From an uncultured Lachnospiraceae bacterium (GTDB lineage: Bacteria; Bacillota; Clostridia; Lachnospirales; Lachnospiraceae): 24,212 nucleotides of DNA. Both the position numbers and the translations under genes were made by a program. The stretch is from assembly GCA_900554205.1 (NCBI GenBank), contig USGM01000046.1:1-24212 (forward strand). The letters run 5' to 3'. Under the pieces are notes generated by a model. It worked only from the letters and a program-made list of their open reading frames with translations, was not told the DNA's origin and ran no database searches. Shown piece by piece: positions 1-8,104 of this stretch; the stretch's first letter is position 1, and each line of letters starts with the position of its first letter.

Positions 1-1188
1 AACAGTGACTGGTCTGAGTATGAAGCTACATATACCGATGCAGAGATCACCGGCGACGGAACCTACACTGTATCCATGGAAGCTACAGAAGGCCAGAAGC
101 TGGTACAGTTCAACGCTCTCGAGGTTGCCAACGGCGAATTGCTCCTTGGCACCGGTTATACCATCACCGTAGACAGCATCAAGATCAACGGCGAGGAAGT
201 TGAGCTTCAGGGATCCAGCTACACCTGTTCCGCAGATGGCGGCGGTGTAAATACCCGTGTAAACCTTTATAACGAATGGAATACTCCCGATGCAACAGCA
301 ACTGCAGGTGATGACAACCATCTTGACTGCCGTGTTGCAGAAGGAAATGTAGAGGATGCAACCGCATGCCTGTTCTCCAGCGACTATGTAGATGCATCTT
401 CCCAGAGCGGATTCCTTGTACAGTCCATCGAAGTAACCTTTACTGTTGCAGGTACCGGCAAGTCAGCCGAGGCAGGTGAGGCACCTGCGGTTGAGTCTGT
501 TGATCTCAACGGAACCTACCATGCATACCTCGGACTGCAGACTCCGACTTTCTCCTTCCGTAACGCATTCGATGATACGACCTATGGCCGTGACACCGAG
601 TACTTCAACCAGATCACCGGTTGGGAAGGCAGCGATGCAATCAAGAGAGACGGAACCTTTACCGATGCTGAGATCGCCGGAAACGGAACCTATACCGTAT
701 CTGTAAGCGGCATGGACCTGACAGGTGATTTCGATTCCCAGGATTACTTTAACCTGATCTTCCTTTCAACTGATATCCCGAACAGTGGTGAGATTACCAT
801 TTCCGATATCAAGCTGAGTGTTGATGGCAGAGATGTAACAATTGCTCCCATCCTGAGCCCTGATTCTGTAAACTATGTAAATATGCTGATCCAGAACATC
901 TGGAATGAGGATGTGGCAACGATCGGCTACTACAGCGTACCGCCTAAGGACATGTCCATTACCTTTACCGTATCCGGTTTCGCTTATGACAATGAGTCTG
1001 CAGCAGCTGAGACAGTTGAGCCCTCTTCCGAGGCAGCGCCTTCCTCTGATGCAGCAGCACCTGCAGAGGCACCCGCAGAGACCAAATCCGGTGTATCTCC
1101 TGTAGTGATCGTGGTCATTGTTGTGGTTGTTGTGGCAGTGATCGCAGTAGCAGTTGTTCTTGGCAAGAAGAAAAAGAGCAGTAAATAA
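1..1188 (+). CDS. C-terminal part of a surface-anchored, multi-module (carbohydrate-binding-like) protein, 5' truncated by the window edge
   Basis: The frame is open from base 1, so the gene starts outside the window; the first internal ATG (76) lies inside a repeat and is not a credible start. The visible 395 residues hold one module (about 1-151), a second related module (about 173-327), a linker rich in Ala, Pro, Glu and Ser (332-364), one hydrophobic segment of mostly Val, Ile and Ala (366-387) and a Lys-rich tail (KKKKSSK). This is the layout of an exported protein anchored by a C-terminal membrane helix rather than by an LPXTG sortase signal, which I do not see. The modules share the motif DAEI-G-GTYTVS, and the first also shares a YTCS...RVNLYN motif with the C-terminus of the GH5 glucanase at 6153-7994. 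By inference it holds a polysaccharide at the cell surface; a catalytic domain may lie upstream. The product class is inferred, the module homology is seen. Confidence 0.75.
   Translation, partial: NSDWSEYEATYTDAEITGDGTYTVSMEATEGQKLVQFNALEVANGELLLGTGYTITVDSIKINGEEVELQGSSYTCSADGGGVNTRVNLYNEWNTPDATATAGDDNHLDCRVAEGNVEDATACLFSSDYVDASSQSGFLVQSIEVTFTVAGTGKSAEAGEAPAVESVDLNGTYHAYLGLQTPTFSFRNAFDDTTYGRDTEYFNQITGWEGSDAIKRDGTFTDAEIAGNGTYTVSVSGMDLTGDFDSQDYFNLIFLSTDIPNSGEITISDIKLSVDGRDVTIAPILSPDSVNYVNMLIQNIWNEDVATIGYYSVPPKDMSITFTVSGFAYDNESAAAETVEPSSEAAPSSDAAAPAEAPAETKSGVSPVVIVVIVVVVVAVIAVAVVLGKKKKSSK
658..702 (+). repeat. Second copy of a 45-bp coding repeat (first copy at 31-75)
   Basis: Bases 31-75 and 658-702 match at 37 of 45 positions and encode the DAEI-G-GTYTVS motif of the two modules in the anchored protein. 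The eight differences are spread through the copies, many at third codon positions. This suggests an old in-frame module duplication kept under protein-level selection, not a recent DNA duplication. A more diverged third version is encoded at the end of the GH5 gene, near 7615-7655. Confidence 0.7.
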
Positions 1189-1197
1189 GCATTAAAA

Positions 1198-1237
1198 GTC
1201 GGGCAGGCATATCCCGAAGGGGTATGTCTGCTTCGAC
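1198..1237 (+). other. Long intergenic hairpin without a U-tract
   Basis: The arms GCAGGCATATCCC and GGGGTATGTCTGC pair over 13 bp (two G-U wobbles) around a GAA loop. The stem continues outward with GTCGG against TTCGAC with one bulged base. No T-run follows; the Shine-Dalgarno sequence of the next gene starts about 8 bases later. It is therefore a poor intrinsic terminator and is more likely an RNA processing or stability element at the 3' end of the anchored-protein message, or a partial attenuator. The structure is seen; the role is inferred. Confidence 0.6.
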
Positions 1238-1254
1238 TATCATTGGAGGTTTTT

Positions 1255-2715
1255 ATGAAAGAAGAAAAATCCAGGGAGGAAAAAAGAGCAGGTAAGATTT
1301 TTGTCATTCAGAGAATCGCCACGGTTCTTGCAGTCGCACTGATCTTTTTCCCGGCTGCCAGTCCGTCAAGAATCTGCGGAATGATCAATAAGAACCTGTC
1401 TCTGTTTACATCGGGCATCTCCTACAGCAGTCTGACTGCCGAGATGGGGCGTGCCTTCACGCGTGGCTGGATTCAGGAGGGGACGATGATGCTCCTCTTC
1501 GCAGCATCGCTGATCATGTTGATCGGTATTGCGGCATCCGGTGCGGGCGGATGTATGTCGCTCGGCAATCTGAAATTTAAAAAGCTCGGCAATCTGTTCT
1601 CACTGGGCGGCTCTGCTGTTGAAGTGGTAGGCATGATCCTGATCTACGTCGCTTATGTCCAGATTCAGGCGACAGACAATGCGGCGAAGGTGGAACCGAG
1701 GTTCCCGGCGGGCTTTGTGGTTTATCTGATCCTGTTGGTGGTACTGCTGCTGTCTTCCGTTGCAATACAGTTTATGCTTCCGAAGCCCGACAAGGACAGC
1801 AAGTACGAGATGGAGTCCAGATTCAAGCTGTTTCTGATCTTCCTGCCTTTTGCGGCGCTGTGCTTCGTGTTCAGCTATCTGCCGCTGTGGGGCTGGAGAT
1901 ATGCTTTCTTTGACTATTCGGCAGGAGGAACCCTGTCTAAAGATAATTTTGTAGGCTTTAAATGGTTTACGTCACTGTTCCAGAGCGCGGCTACCAGAGC
2001 CGACGTTGTGCGTGTCCTCAGAAACACGCTTGCAATGAGCGGACTGGGTATTGCGACGAGCTGGTGTGCAATGGCATTTGCCATTTTCCTCAACGAGATC
2101 AAGAACGTGAGATTCCGTCGCTTTGTGCAGACTTTCACCACGGTTCCCAACTTCATCAGCTGGGTTCTGGTATACGCCATTGCGTTCGCTATCTTCTCTA
2201 CAGACGGTTTCATCAACACCGCAGCAGCCCAGATGGGCATTCTGGCAGAGGGTGCCAACGGAACCAACTACCTGATGAGCACTTCCCACATCTGGCTGAA
2301 AATGCTTGCATGGGGAATGTGGAAGGGAATCGGCTGGAGCGCAATCATTTACATAGCCGGCATCTCCGGCATCGACCAGCAGCTTTATGAGGCGGCGACC
2401 GTGGACGGCGCGGGACGTTTTGCAAAGATGTGGCATGTCACCCTGCCCGGACTGATCCCGACCTACTGCGTTATGCTGCTGATGTCCATCGCAAACATCC
2501 TGAGCAACGGTATGGATCAGTATCTGGTATTCAGCAACAAGCTGAACCTTGATACGATTCAGGTGCTGGATCTCTATGTATATACGCTGGGTATCCAGAA
2601 CGGAAATATTCCGTTGTCCACCGTTATCGGTATGGTGAAATCAATCGTCAGTGTCATCCTGCTGTTCGCCGCAAATGGTATTTCCAAGGCGATCCGCGGC
2701 GAGAGCATTGTGTAA
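1255..2715 (+). CDS. ABC sugar transporter permease, LplB-like (CUT1 family), with an extra N-terminal membrane domain
   Basis: A 486-residue inner-membrane permease for import of an oligo- or polysaccharide. I chose the ATG at 1255 because GGAGGT ends four bases before it; a TTG at 1243 overlaps that site. From about residue 190 the protein looks like a normal LplB-family permease: a hydrophobic helix followed by YLPLWGW, several membrane segments, and the EAA loop that contacts the ATPase (YEAATVDGAG...LPGL, E379). The family is usually about 300 residues. Here an additional stretch of about 190 residues with roughly four hydrophobic segments (near 15-35, 75-95, 118-138 and 152-175) comes first. 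It lies 14 bases upstream of the second permease, in the same operon as the binding protein at 3730. No ATPase gene is in the window. The permease call is firm; the N-terminal domain's role is unknown. Confidence 0.9.
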   Translation: MKEEKSREEKRAGKIFVIQRIATVLAVALIFFPAASPSRICGMINKNLSLFTSGISYSSLTAEMGRAFTRGWIQEGTMMLLFAASLIMLIGIAASGAGGCMSLGNLKFKKLGNLFSLGGSAVEVVGMILIYVAYVQIQATDNAAKVEPRFPAGFVVYLILLVVLLLSSVAIQFMLPKPDKDSKYEMESRFKLFLIFLPFAALCFVFSYLPLWGWRYAFFDYSAGGTLSKDNFVGFKWFTSLFQSAATRADVVRVLRNTLAMSGLGIATSWCAMAFAIFLNEIKNVRFRRFVQTFTTVPNFISWVLVYAIAFAIFSTDGFINTAAAQMGILAEGANGTNYLMSTSHIWLKMLAWGMWKGIGWSAIIYIAGISGIDQQLYEAATVDGAGRFAKMWHVTLPGLIPTYCVMLLMSIANILSNGMDQYLVFSNKLNLDTIQVLDLYVYTLGIQNGNIPLSTVIGMVKSIVSVILLFAANGISKAIRGESIV

Positions 2716-2729
2716 GGGAGGTGTGAGAG

Positions 2730-3695
2730 ATGGCAAAGACAAAGCAGGAAAAGCTGAATGAGAAGGCGGAGAGACATTACGCCAGGACCCACAAGAAAAA
2801 GTGGGATCTGACTCCGGGAAATGTGATCTTTAATATCCTGAACTACCTGTTCTTCGCTGTGTTTACGATAAGCTGTATCTTTCCCTTTTACTACCTGTTC
2901 ATCAACACGATCTCTGACAATGACATGGTAAAGAAGGGGCAGATATCCCTGATCCCGCACGGCATTAACCTTCACAACTACATCGCCATGATGAATGTAT
3001 CGGATCTCGGAAATGCGTTTCTGGTATCCATTGCAAGAACAATCATCGGAACCGGACTGATGGTGGCAGCGTCCGCACTGGTCGGCTACCTTGTGACAAA
3101 GCAGGAGATGTGGCACAGAAAGTTCTGGTATCGGTTCCTTGTTATCACAATGTACTTTAACGCCGGAACGATTCCGTGGTTTTTGAATATGTCCATGCTG
3201 GGATTGACAAACCATTTTGCGGCATACATCATCCCCGGCATTGTTGCACCGTACAACATTATTCTGGTAAAGACCTACATCGAGTCGATTCCGAGTGAGT
3301 TGGAGGAGAGCGCGCTGATGGACGGCGCCGGATTCCTTGTGGTATTCCGAAAGATCATTTGGCCTTTGAGTAAACCGATTCTGGCGACGATCGCAATCTT
3401 CGGAGCGGTAGGACACTGGAACTCCTTCACGGATTCCCTGATCCTGATGCAGAATGCACCGGAGCTCTACACGCTTCAGCACAGACTGTACATCTATCTG
3501 AACACCAGCTCGAATCTGGCACAGATTATGAGTACAGGCGGTTCGGCGGCGACGGCGGCGGCACAGTCGGCAATGAGTACGAAGGTTTTGAAATACACCA
3601 TATCCATGGTGACGGTAATCCCGATCCTGCTGGTATATCCCTTCATGCAGCGGTATTTTGAAAAGGGTATCATGCTCGGTGCGGTCAAGGGTTAA
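2730..3695 (+). CDS. ABC sugar transporter permease, YtcP-like (CUT1 family)
   Basis: A 321-residue second permease that would pair with the LplB-like protein just upstream. GGGAGGTG precedes the ATG at 2730. After a charged cytoplasmic N-terminus (1-30) there is a first membrane helix (about 31-60), then further helices and the EAA loop near residues 189-213 (SELEESALMDGAG, then WPLSKP). The C-terminus ends in YPFMQRYFEKGIMLGAVKG, the very typical ending of YtcP-type permeases ('...F-Q-YF-KG-M-GAVKG'). The extracytoplasmic loop before the last helices contains a Gly/Ser/Ala-rich stretch (about 270-285). The 14-base gap upstream and 34-base gap downstream support co-transcription with the binding protein. 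Substrate is not readable from the sequence; context suggests beta-glucan oligosaccharides. Confidence 0.93.
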   Translation: MAKTKQEKLNEKAERHYARTHKKKWDLTPGNVIFNILNYLFFAVFTISCIFPFYYLFINTISDNDMVKKGQISLIPHGINLHNYIAMMNVSDLGNAFLVSIARTIIGTGLMVAASALVGYLVTKQEMWHRKFWYRFLVITMYFNAGTIPWFLNMSMLGLTNHFAAYIIPGIVAPYNIILVKTYIESIPSELEESALMDGAGFLVVFRKIIWPLSKPILATIAIFGAVGHWNSFTDSLILMQNAPELYTLQHRLYIYLNTSSNLAQIMSTGGSAATAAAQSAMSTKVLKYTISMVTVIPILLVYPFMQRYFEKGIMLGAVKG

Positions 3696-3729
3696 TTACC
3701 GGAGAATCAGAAAAAGGAGGAAGCAAGAA

Positions 3730-5421
3730 ATGAAGAAGATGAAAAAGGTTATGGCATTATCCCTCTGTGCTGCAATGACAGCCGGACTTCTCACCGGATG
3801 CGGAAATGCAGCATCAAACGGCGGAGGAAAGGGAGATGAACCGATTACGCTTACCGTGTTCAGCCAGCTGGCAAACTATTCCGGTGAGCAGTCAGGATGG
3901 TCGGCAGACATTCTGTTAGACAAATTCAATGTAAAATTAAATATCGTACCTGATCTGAACGGTACTTACCAGACCCGTATGGAGGCGGGCGACCTCGGTG
4001 ACATCGTTGTGTTCGGAAGCGACGGAGACCCTTATCTGAACGCTGTCAACGCGGGACTGCTGTTCGACTGGAACGAGGATGACCTTGTAAAGGAGTACGG
4101 CCCTTATATCTACGAGCATATGCAGAACGCTCTCGCGCACAATGCGGAGATTTCCGGCGGCACGACCTACGGCTTCGGACATAACGTTGCGACGAGCACG
4201 GAGGATCACGAATCCTTCTTCTATACATGGGACATCCGCTGGGATCTCTACAAGCAGCTTGGTTATCCCGAGGTAAAGAACTATGACGATCTTGTTGATG
4301 TTCTGAAGCAGATGAAGGAGATCTGCCCGACAGATGATAACGGCAACCCGACCTACGCGCTGGTTGCATGGCCCGACTGGGACGGCACAATGGCAATGTA
4401 TCCGAAGGCAACAGCTACCGCTTACTACGGCTACGACGAGTTCGAGATGGGTCTGTACGATCCCGAGACAGGAACCTTCTATGACTGTCTGGATCCCAAC
4501 GGCCCCTATATCGAGGCTCTGAGATTCTTCAACAAGCTGTACCAGAATGATCTGCTTGATCCCGATTCCATGACCTGTACCTATGATTATGTACAGGAAA
4601 AGGTTGGAGCAGGCGGAACCTTCTTCTCCATCTTCAACTATGCGGGACGTTCTCTGTACAACACAGAGGAGCATATGGATCAGGGCAAGATGATGCTTTC
4701 CCTCACTCCGTCCGAGGCAGCGCCGATCGCATACGGCATGAGCACAATGGGCGGAAACCGTATCTGGGCAATCGGTGCTAAGACGCAGTACCCTGAGCTT
4801 TGCATGGAGGTCATCAACTACCTCTGCACACCGGAAGGAAGAATTACCATGGAGTATGGTCCCCAGGGTGTATGCTGGGATTATGACGAGAACAAGAACA
4901 CCTACTTTACCGATCTCGGAAGAAGCTGCCATGCGGACATTGAGACATCCATGGAGAGCGCCGGCTACAAGGGAACCTTCCATGACGGACAGCTCCAGAT
5001 CAACAATACCACATGGACACTTGACGCAATCAACCCCGATTCCAACGGCGAGAGATACAACTGCGATTACTGGAAGAGCAATCTGACAGATGCAAAGTAT
5101 GACATCGAGCAGGACTGGAGAGATTACACAGGCTGCAATACCACCGAGGAATACATGGAGAAGGGCAACTACCAGGTATCGCCCGCATCCTCTTACACGG
5201 CAGCGCGCAAGGGTGATGAGTTCCAGACAAAGTGGGACCAGACGAAGGAATGTATCGTTACTTATTCCTGGAATGCAATGTATGCAAAGACGGATGCCGA
5301 CTTTGACCAGATCGTTGACGATATGATCAAGAAGGCAAACGAGTATTACTATCAGGAATGTGTAGAATGGTCGAAGAACGAGGCTGCTGCAAGAAGAGCC
5401 TGTGAAGAAGCATTAAAGTAA
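3730..5421 (+). CDS. Extracellular solute-binding lipoprotein, family 1 (LplA-like)
   Basis: A 563-residue lipoprotein that would capture sugar and deliver it to the two permeases upstream. I took the ATG at 3730, preceded by AAAGGAGGAAGCAAGAA, because it gives a textbook lipoprotein signal peptide (MKKMKKVMALSL..., lipobox LTGC, lipidated Cys24) followed by a Gly/Ser-rich spacer. A frame extension back to 3658 overlaps the permease and is not needed. The mature part begins ITLTVFSQ and is rich in aromatic residues and acid, as in polysaccharide-binding family 1 proteins. Its length (over 500 residues) fits the large LplA/YtcQ subgroup that goes with LplB/YtcP permeases. The exact ligand is unknown. 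Confidence 0.9.
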   Translation: MKKMKKVMALSLCAAMTAGLLTGCGNAASNGGGKGDEPITLTVFSQLANYSGEQSGWSADILLDKFNVKLNIVPDLNGTYQTRMEAGDLGDIVVFGSDGDPYLNAVNAGLLFDWNEDDLVKEYGPYIYEHMQNALAHNAEISGGTTYGFGHNVATSTEDHESFFYTWDIRWDLYKQLGYPEVKNYDDLVDVLKQMKEICPTDDNGNPTYALVAWPDWDGTMAMYPKATATAYYGYDEFEMGLYDPETGTFYDCLDPNGPYIEALRFFNKLYQNDLLDPDSMTCTYDYVQEKVGAGGTFFSIFNYAGRSLYNTEEHMDQGKMMLSLTPSEAAPIAYGMSTMGGNRIWAIGAKTQYPELCMEVINYLCTPEGRITMEYGPQGVCWDYDENKNTYFTDLGRSCHADIETSMESAGYKGTFHDGQLQINNTTWTLDAINPDSNGERYNCDYWKSNLTDAKYDIEQDWRDYTGCNTTEEYMEKGNYQVSPASSYTAARKGDEFQTKWDQTKECIVTYSWNAMYAKTDADFDQIVDDMIKKANEYYYQECVEWSKNEAAARRACEEALK

Positions 5422-5436
5422 GGAAAAGATAAATTA

Positions 5437-5468
5437 GGGGGCTGTTCGGTGATGGGCAGCCCTTTCCT
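5437..5468 (+). terminator. Weak terminator or attenuator after the binding-protein gene
   Basis: GGGCTG (5439-5444) pairs with CAGCCC (5457-5462) across a 12-base loop, and two further T-G pairs could extend the stem inward. TTTCCT follows. The T-run is short, so partial termination is more likely than full. This would keep the binding protein more abundant than the downstream genes, a common arrangement in such operons. Structure seen, effect inferred. Confidence 0.45.
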
Positions 5469-5490
5469 AAAAGTTTCCGGGAGGTTTTCT

Positions 5491-6132
5491 ATGAAGTTTT
5501 TCAGTGTAGACAGTGCATTTTACAGATTTATCACAAGATTGTGGGACATCCTGCAGCTGAATTTCTGCTGGGTGCTGTGCAGTCTGCCGATCGTGACGAT
5601 GGGGGCATCCACGGTGGCAGCATGCTCCGTGGCATTGAAGATGGCGGAGGACACAGAGGGCTATATCGTCCGTTCCTTTTTCCGGGAATTCAAGAAGAAT
5701 CTCAAGGGCGGGATTCCGCTGGGACTTCTGACGATGCTTGCAATCTATGCGGTTTATCTCGACTTCCAGTTCTGGAATGCGACGGAGGGAGTGGTCTTCC
5801 TCGTGGCGGGGATTGTCGCCGCATTTATCTTTGTGATCGGACTGATCTATGCTTATCCGCTGATGGCGAGATATGAGAACGGATTCTGGAAGACATTGAA
5901 GAACTCCTATGACATTTCGACCCGCTTTTTCCTCAGAACCCTGCTGATGGCATTTATCGTCGCACTGGAGATTGCGCTTTTTCTCTGGAATAAGACGATG
6001 CTTTTCCTCGGCGTGTTTGTCGCTCCGGCGATTGTCATCTACACCGTCAGTGCCTTTGCAATCCGCATTTTCAGGGAGATTGAAAAGGAGCCGGGAGCAG
6101 TGACGGGGGCAGAGGAAGAAATATCAGATTGA
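5491..6132 (+). CDS. YesL-like membrane protein (DUF624 family)
   Basis: A 213-residue membrane protein of the YesL/DUF624 family, commonly encoded in LplAB/YtcPQ-type polysaccharide loci; its molecular role is not established. I chose the ATG at 5491 (GGGAGGTTTTCT just upstream, MKFFSVDSAFYRF start) rather than the upstream ATG at 5452, which has no good Shine-Dalgarno site and lies in the attenuator hairpin. The N-terminal pattern, with LWDILQLNFCWVLCSLPIVTMGAS, is characteristic of the family: a membrane helix ending in a Pro and a Gly-Ala-Ser turn. Three to four more hydrophobic segments follow, and the C-terminus is charged (EKEPGAVTGAEEEISD). It lies between the binding protein and the GH5 gene, whose start follows by 20 bases. 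Confidence 0.85.
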   Translation: MKFFSVDSAFYRFITRLWDILQLNFCWVLCSLPIVTMGASTVAACSVALKMAEDTEGYIVRSFFREFKKNLKGGIPLGLLTMLAIYAVYLDFQFWNATEGVVFLVAGIVAAFIFVIGLIYAYPLMARYENGFWKTLKNSYDISTRFFLRTLLMAFIVALEIALFLWNKTMLFLGVFVAPAIVIYTVSAFAIRIFREIEKEPGAVTGAEEEISD

Positions 6133-6152
6133 ATGGAAGGATAATAAAAACC

Positions 6153-7994
6153 ATGAAGAAACCACATTGTTTCAAAAAGAAATTGACAGCGGTGCTTCTG
6201 GCTGCCATGACGGCGGTAATGCCGATTGCTCTTGCAGGCTGCGGGGAAACCGCCGGTGAGAGTGAAGCGGCTTCGGGGAGCAGCGCGGTGGAAGGCGAGA
6301 GCAAGACGGCTGAGGCGGAAGCGCCAAAGTGTGCGGATGACGGTAGTGTCAGATCCGGACTCACGGCACTTGAGGTCACGGAGCTGATGGGAAACGGCAT
6401 CAACCTCGGCAATACAATGGAGGCATACGGCAGGAGCGGTCTTGGAACCGATGCAGAGCCGACAAAATATGAGACCTACTGGGGGCAGCCGGTGACGACA
6501 CAGGAGATGCTGGACGGCATGAAGGCGGCAGGCTTTGACACGCTGCGTCTCCCGGTGGCATGGACGAACATGATGGCGTTTGAGACAGGGGATTATACCA
6601 TCAACGATGCCTACCTTGACAGGGTGGAGGAGATTGTCGGTTATGCCCGCAACGCCGGAATGTATGTCATTATCAATGACCACTGGGACGGCGGCTGGTG
6701 GGGAATGTTCGGTTCCGCCACCGAGGACACCCGCGCAAAGGCGATGGAGCTTTACAAGTCCATGTGGACACAGATCGCGGAGCGCTTCAAGGGTTATTCG
6801 GATTATGTCATTTTTGAGTCAGGAAATGAGGAGCTGGGCTTTAGGCTGAACGACACGGATATTGCGACGGATTCCGGCACACTCTCCGACGCTGACTGCT
6901 ATACCGTAACGAACGAGATCAATCAGGCTTTTGTGGACACTGTGCGTGCGACAGGCGGGAACAACGCAGAGAGATTTCTCTTGATCGCCGGCTTCGGCAC
7001 AGACATCAGGAATACCTGCGACAGCAGATATAAGATGCCGACCGATACCGCAAACGCGAAGCTGATGGTTTCGGTACACTATTATGATCCCAGCGGCTAC
7101 TGCATTAATTCCAGTCTGGCGACATGGGGAACAAAGCAGGAGTACGAGACGATGAATGAAACGCTCGCCATGATGACAAAGTTCACGGATGCCGGTTACG
7201 GCGTTGTGATCGGTGAGTATGGCGTGCTGCTCGAGGCGGCAGGACTGAAGGAGAATGCGGCGGATTACACAAAGAATCTGCTGAACATCTGTGACATCTA
7301 CGGCTACTGCCCGGTGCTCTGGGACTGCAACAATCTGTATAACAGGAACGACAACACGATCATCGACATGGAGATGGCGAGACTTTACACAAAGCACAGC
7401 CTCGAGATCCAGTCTGGGAAGTCTAAGGAGGACATTGCCGCACAGGCACAGAAGGAGATAGATCAGGACTATGCGGATGCGCCTGAAGGTGCTGGTGTGG
7501 CTGATGATGTGGCAATGGCATGGCTCATGTATAACAGCAGCGACTGGAACATCCAGTACAGCGTGGGAGATACCTATAATCCTGCGTCCATGACAGAGGG
7601 TCTTGTGGCGACGGATGTTGAGGTGACGGGTGCCGGAACCTATACGGTCGGACTGGATTTCACAGGGACGAGCGGCGGTTATGCGAACAGCGTTGTGTTC
7701 AGCGCAATCGCGATCAGCAATGCGGAGCTTCTCTATCCGGGCTGCTACATTGAAATCAAGGAGGTTCTTGTCAACGGCGAGCCTTATGAGCTGAAGGGTC
7801 AGCCCTATACCTGCAGCGACGACGGAAAGTGTACACGTGTGAATCTGTATAACGCATGGGTGAGCAAGGTGCCCGACGAGGCGCGCGTGCGCGAGGACAA
7901 CGGTCAGGAGCTGACACCCTGCATTCTGGATGCAGATACGCTCGGAAATGTGGAGACGATTTCCGTGACCTTTGATTTTGTAACTGGAAATTAA
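6153..7994 (+). CDS. GH5-family endo-glucanase (cellulase-like) lipoprotein with C-terminal carbohydrate-binding-like module
   Basis: A 613-residue secreted lipoprotein that probably hydrolyses beta-1,4-glucan at the cell surface. I chose the ATG at 6153 because it gives a clean signal peptide (KKK, hydrophobic core, LAGC lipobox, Cys30); a TTG at 6129 that overlaps the yesL stop is the alternative. The GH5 domain (about 75-430) shows GINLGNTMEAYG, the loop WGQPVTTQEML, AGFDTLRLPVAW, the HWDGGWW aromatic cleft, acid/base Glu226 in SGNEELG and nucleophile Glu355 in VIGEYG. After a linker, residues about 447-613 form the same module seen in the anchored protein at the window start (GAGTYTVG; YTCSDDGKCTRVNLYN). 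A terminator follows at 8014. GH5 is certain; activity on cellulose versus another beta-glucan or beta-mannan is inferred. The subfamily cannot be fixed by eye. Confidence 0.9.
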   Translation: MKKPHCFKKKLTAVLLAAMTAVMPIALAGCGETAGESEAASGSSAVEGESKTAEAEAPKCADDGSVRSGLTALEVTELMGNGINLGNTMEAYGRSGLGTDAEPTKYETYWGQPVTTQEMLDGMKAAGFDTLRLPVAWTNMMAFETGDYTINDAYLDRVEEIVGYARNAGMYVIINDHWDGGWWGMFGSATEDTRAKAMELYKSMWTQIAERFKGYSDYVIFESGNEELGFRLNDTDIATDSGTLSDADCYTVTNEINQAFVDTVRATGGNNAERFLLIAGFGTDIRNTCDSRYKMPTDTANAKLMVSVHYYDPSGYCINSSLATWGTKQEYETMNETLAMMTKFTDAGYGVVIGEYGVLLEAAGLKENAADYTKNLLNICDIYGYCPVLWDCNNLYNRNDNTIIDMEMARLYTKHSLEIQSGKSKEDIAAQAQKEIDQDYADAPEGAGVADDVAMAWLMYNSSDWNIQYSVGDTYNPASMTEGLVATDVEVTGAGTYTVGLDFTGTSGGYANSVVFSAIAISNAELLYPGCYIEIKEVLVNGEPYELKGQPYTCSDDGKCTRVNLYNAWVSKVPDEARVREDNGQELTPCILDADTLGNVETISVTFDFVTGN

Positions 7995-8013
7995 CAGACA
8001 AAGCTGATACAAT

Positions 8014-8060
8014 GTAACTATTCAGAGTCGGGAGAAACGGTTCTGAATAGTTACTTTTTT
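8014..8060 (+). terminator. Intrinsic terminator after the GH5 gene
   Basis: GTAACTATTCAGA (8014-8026) pairs perfectly over 13 bp with TCTGAATAGTTAC (8042-8054), with a 15-base loop, and six T residues follow at once. It is the clearest + strand terminator in the window. A second small hairpin (TGCCGC 8074-8079 with GCGGCA 8085-8090) sits just before the weak ribosome binding site of the next gene. Confidence 0.85.
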
Positions 8061-8104
8061 GTTGGAATCCATTTGCCGCGGATGGCGGCAGAGAATGAGG
8101 GCAT

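Noticed and set aside
3937..4983. Antisense open frame (348 codons) inside the first binding-protein gene
   Set aside because: Lies wholly within a clear lipoprotein gene on the opposite strand and shows no family features.
6819..8012. Long antisense open frame (397 codons) opposite the GH5 gene
   Set aside because: It mirrors the GH5 gene, whose motifs and signal peptide are convincing. The antisense product has no recognisable domain and no ribosome site. Such frames are expected in GC-rich coding DNA.
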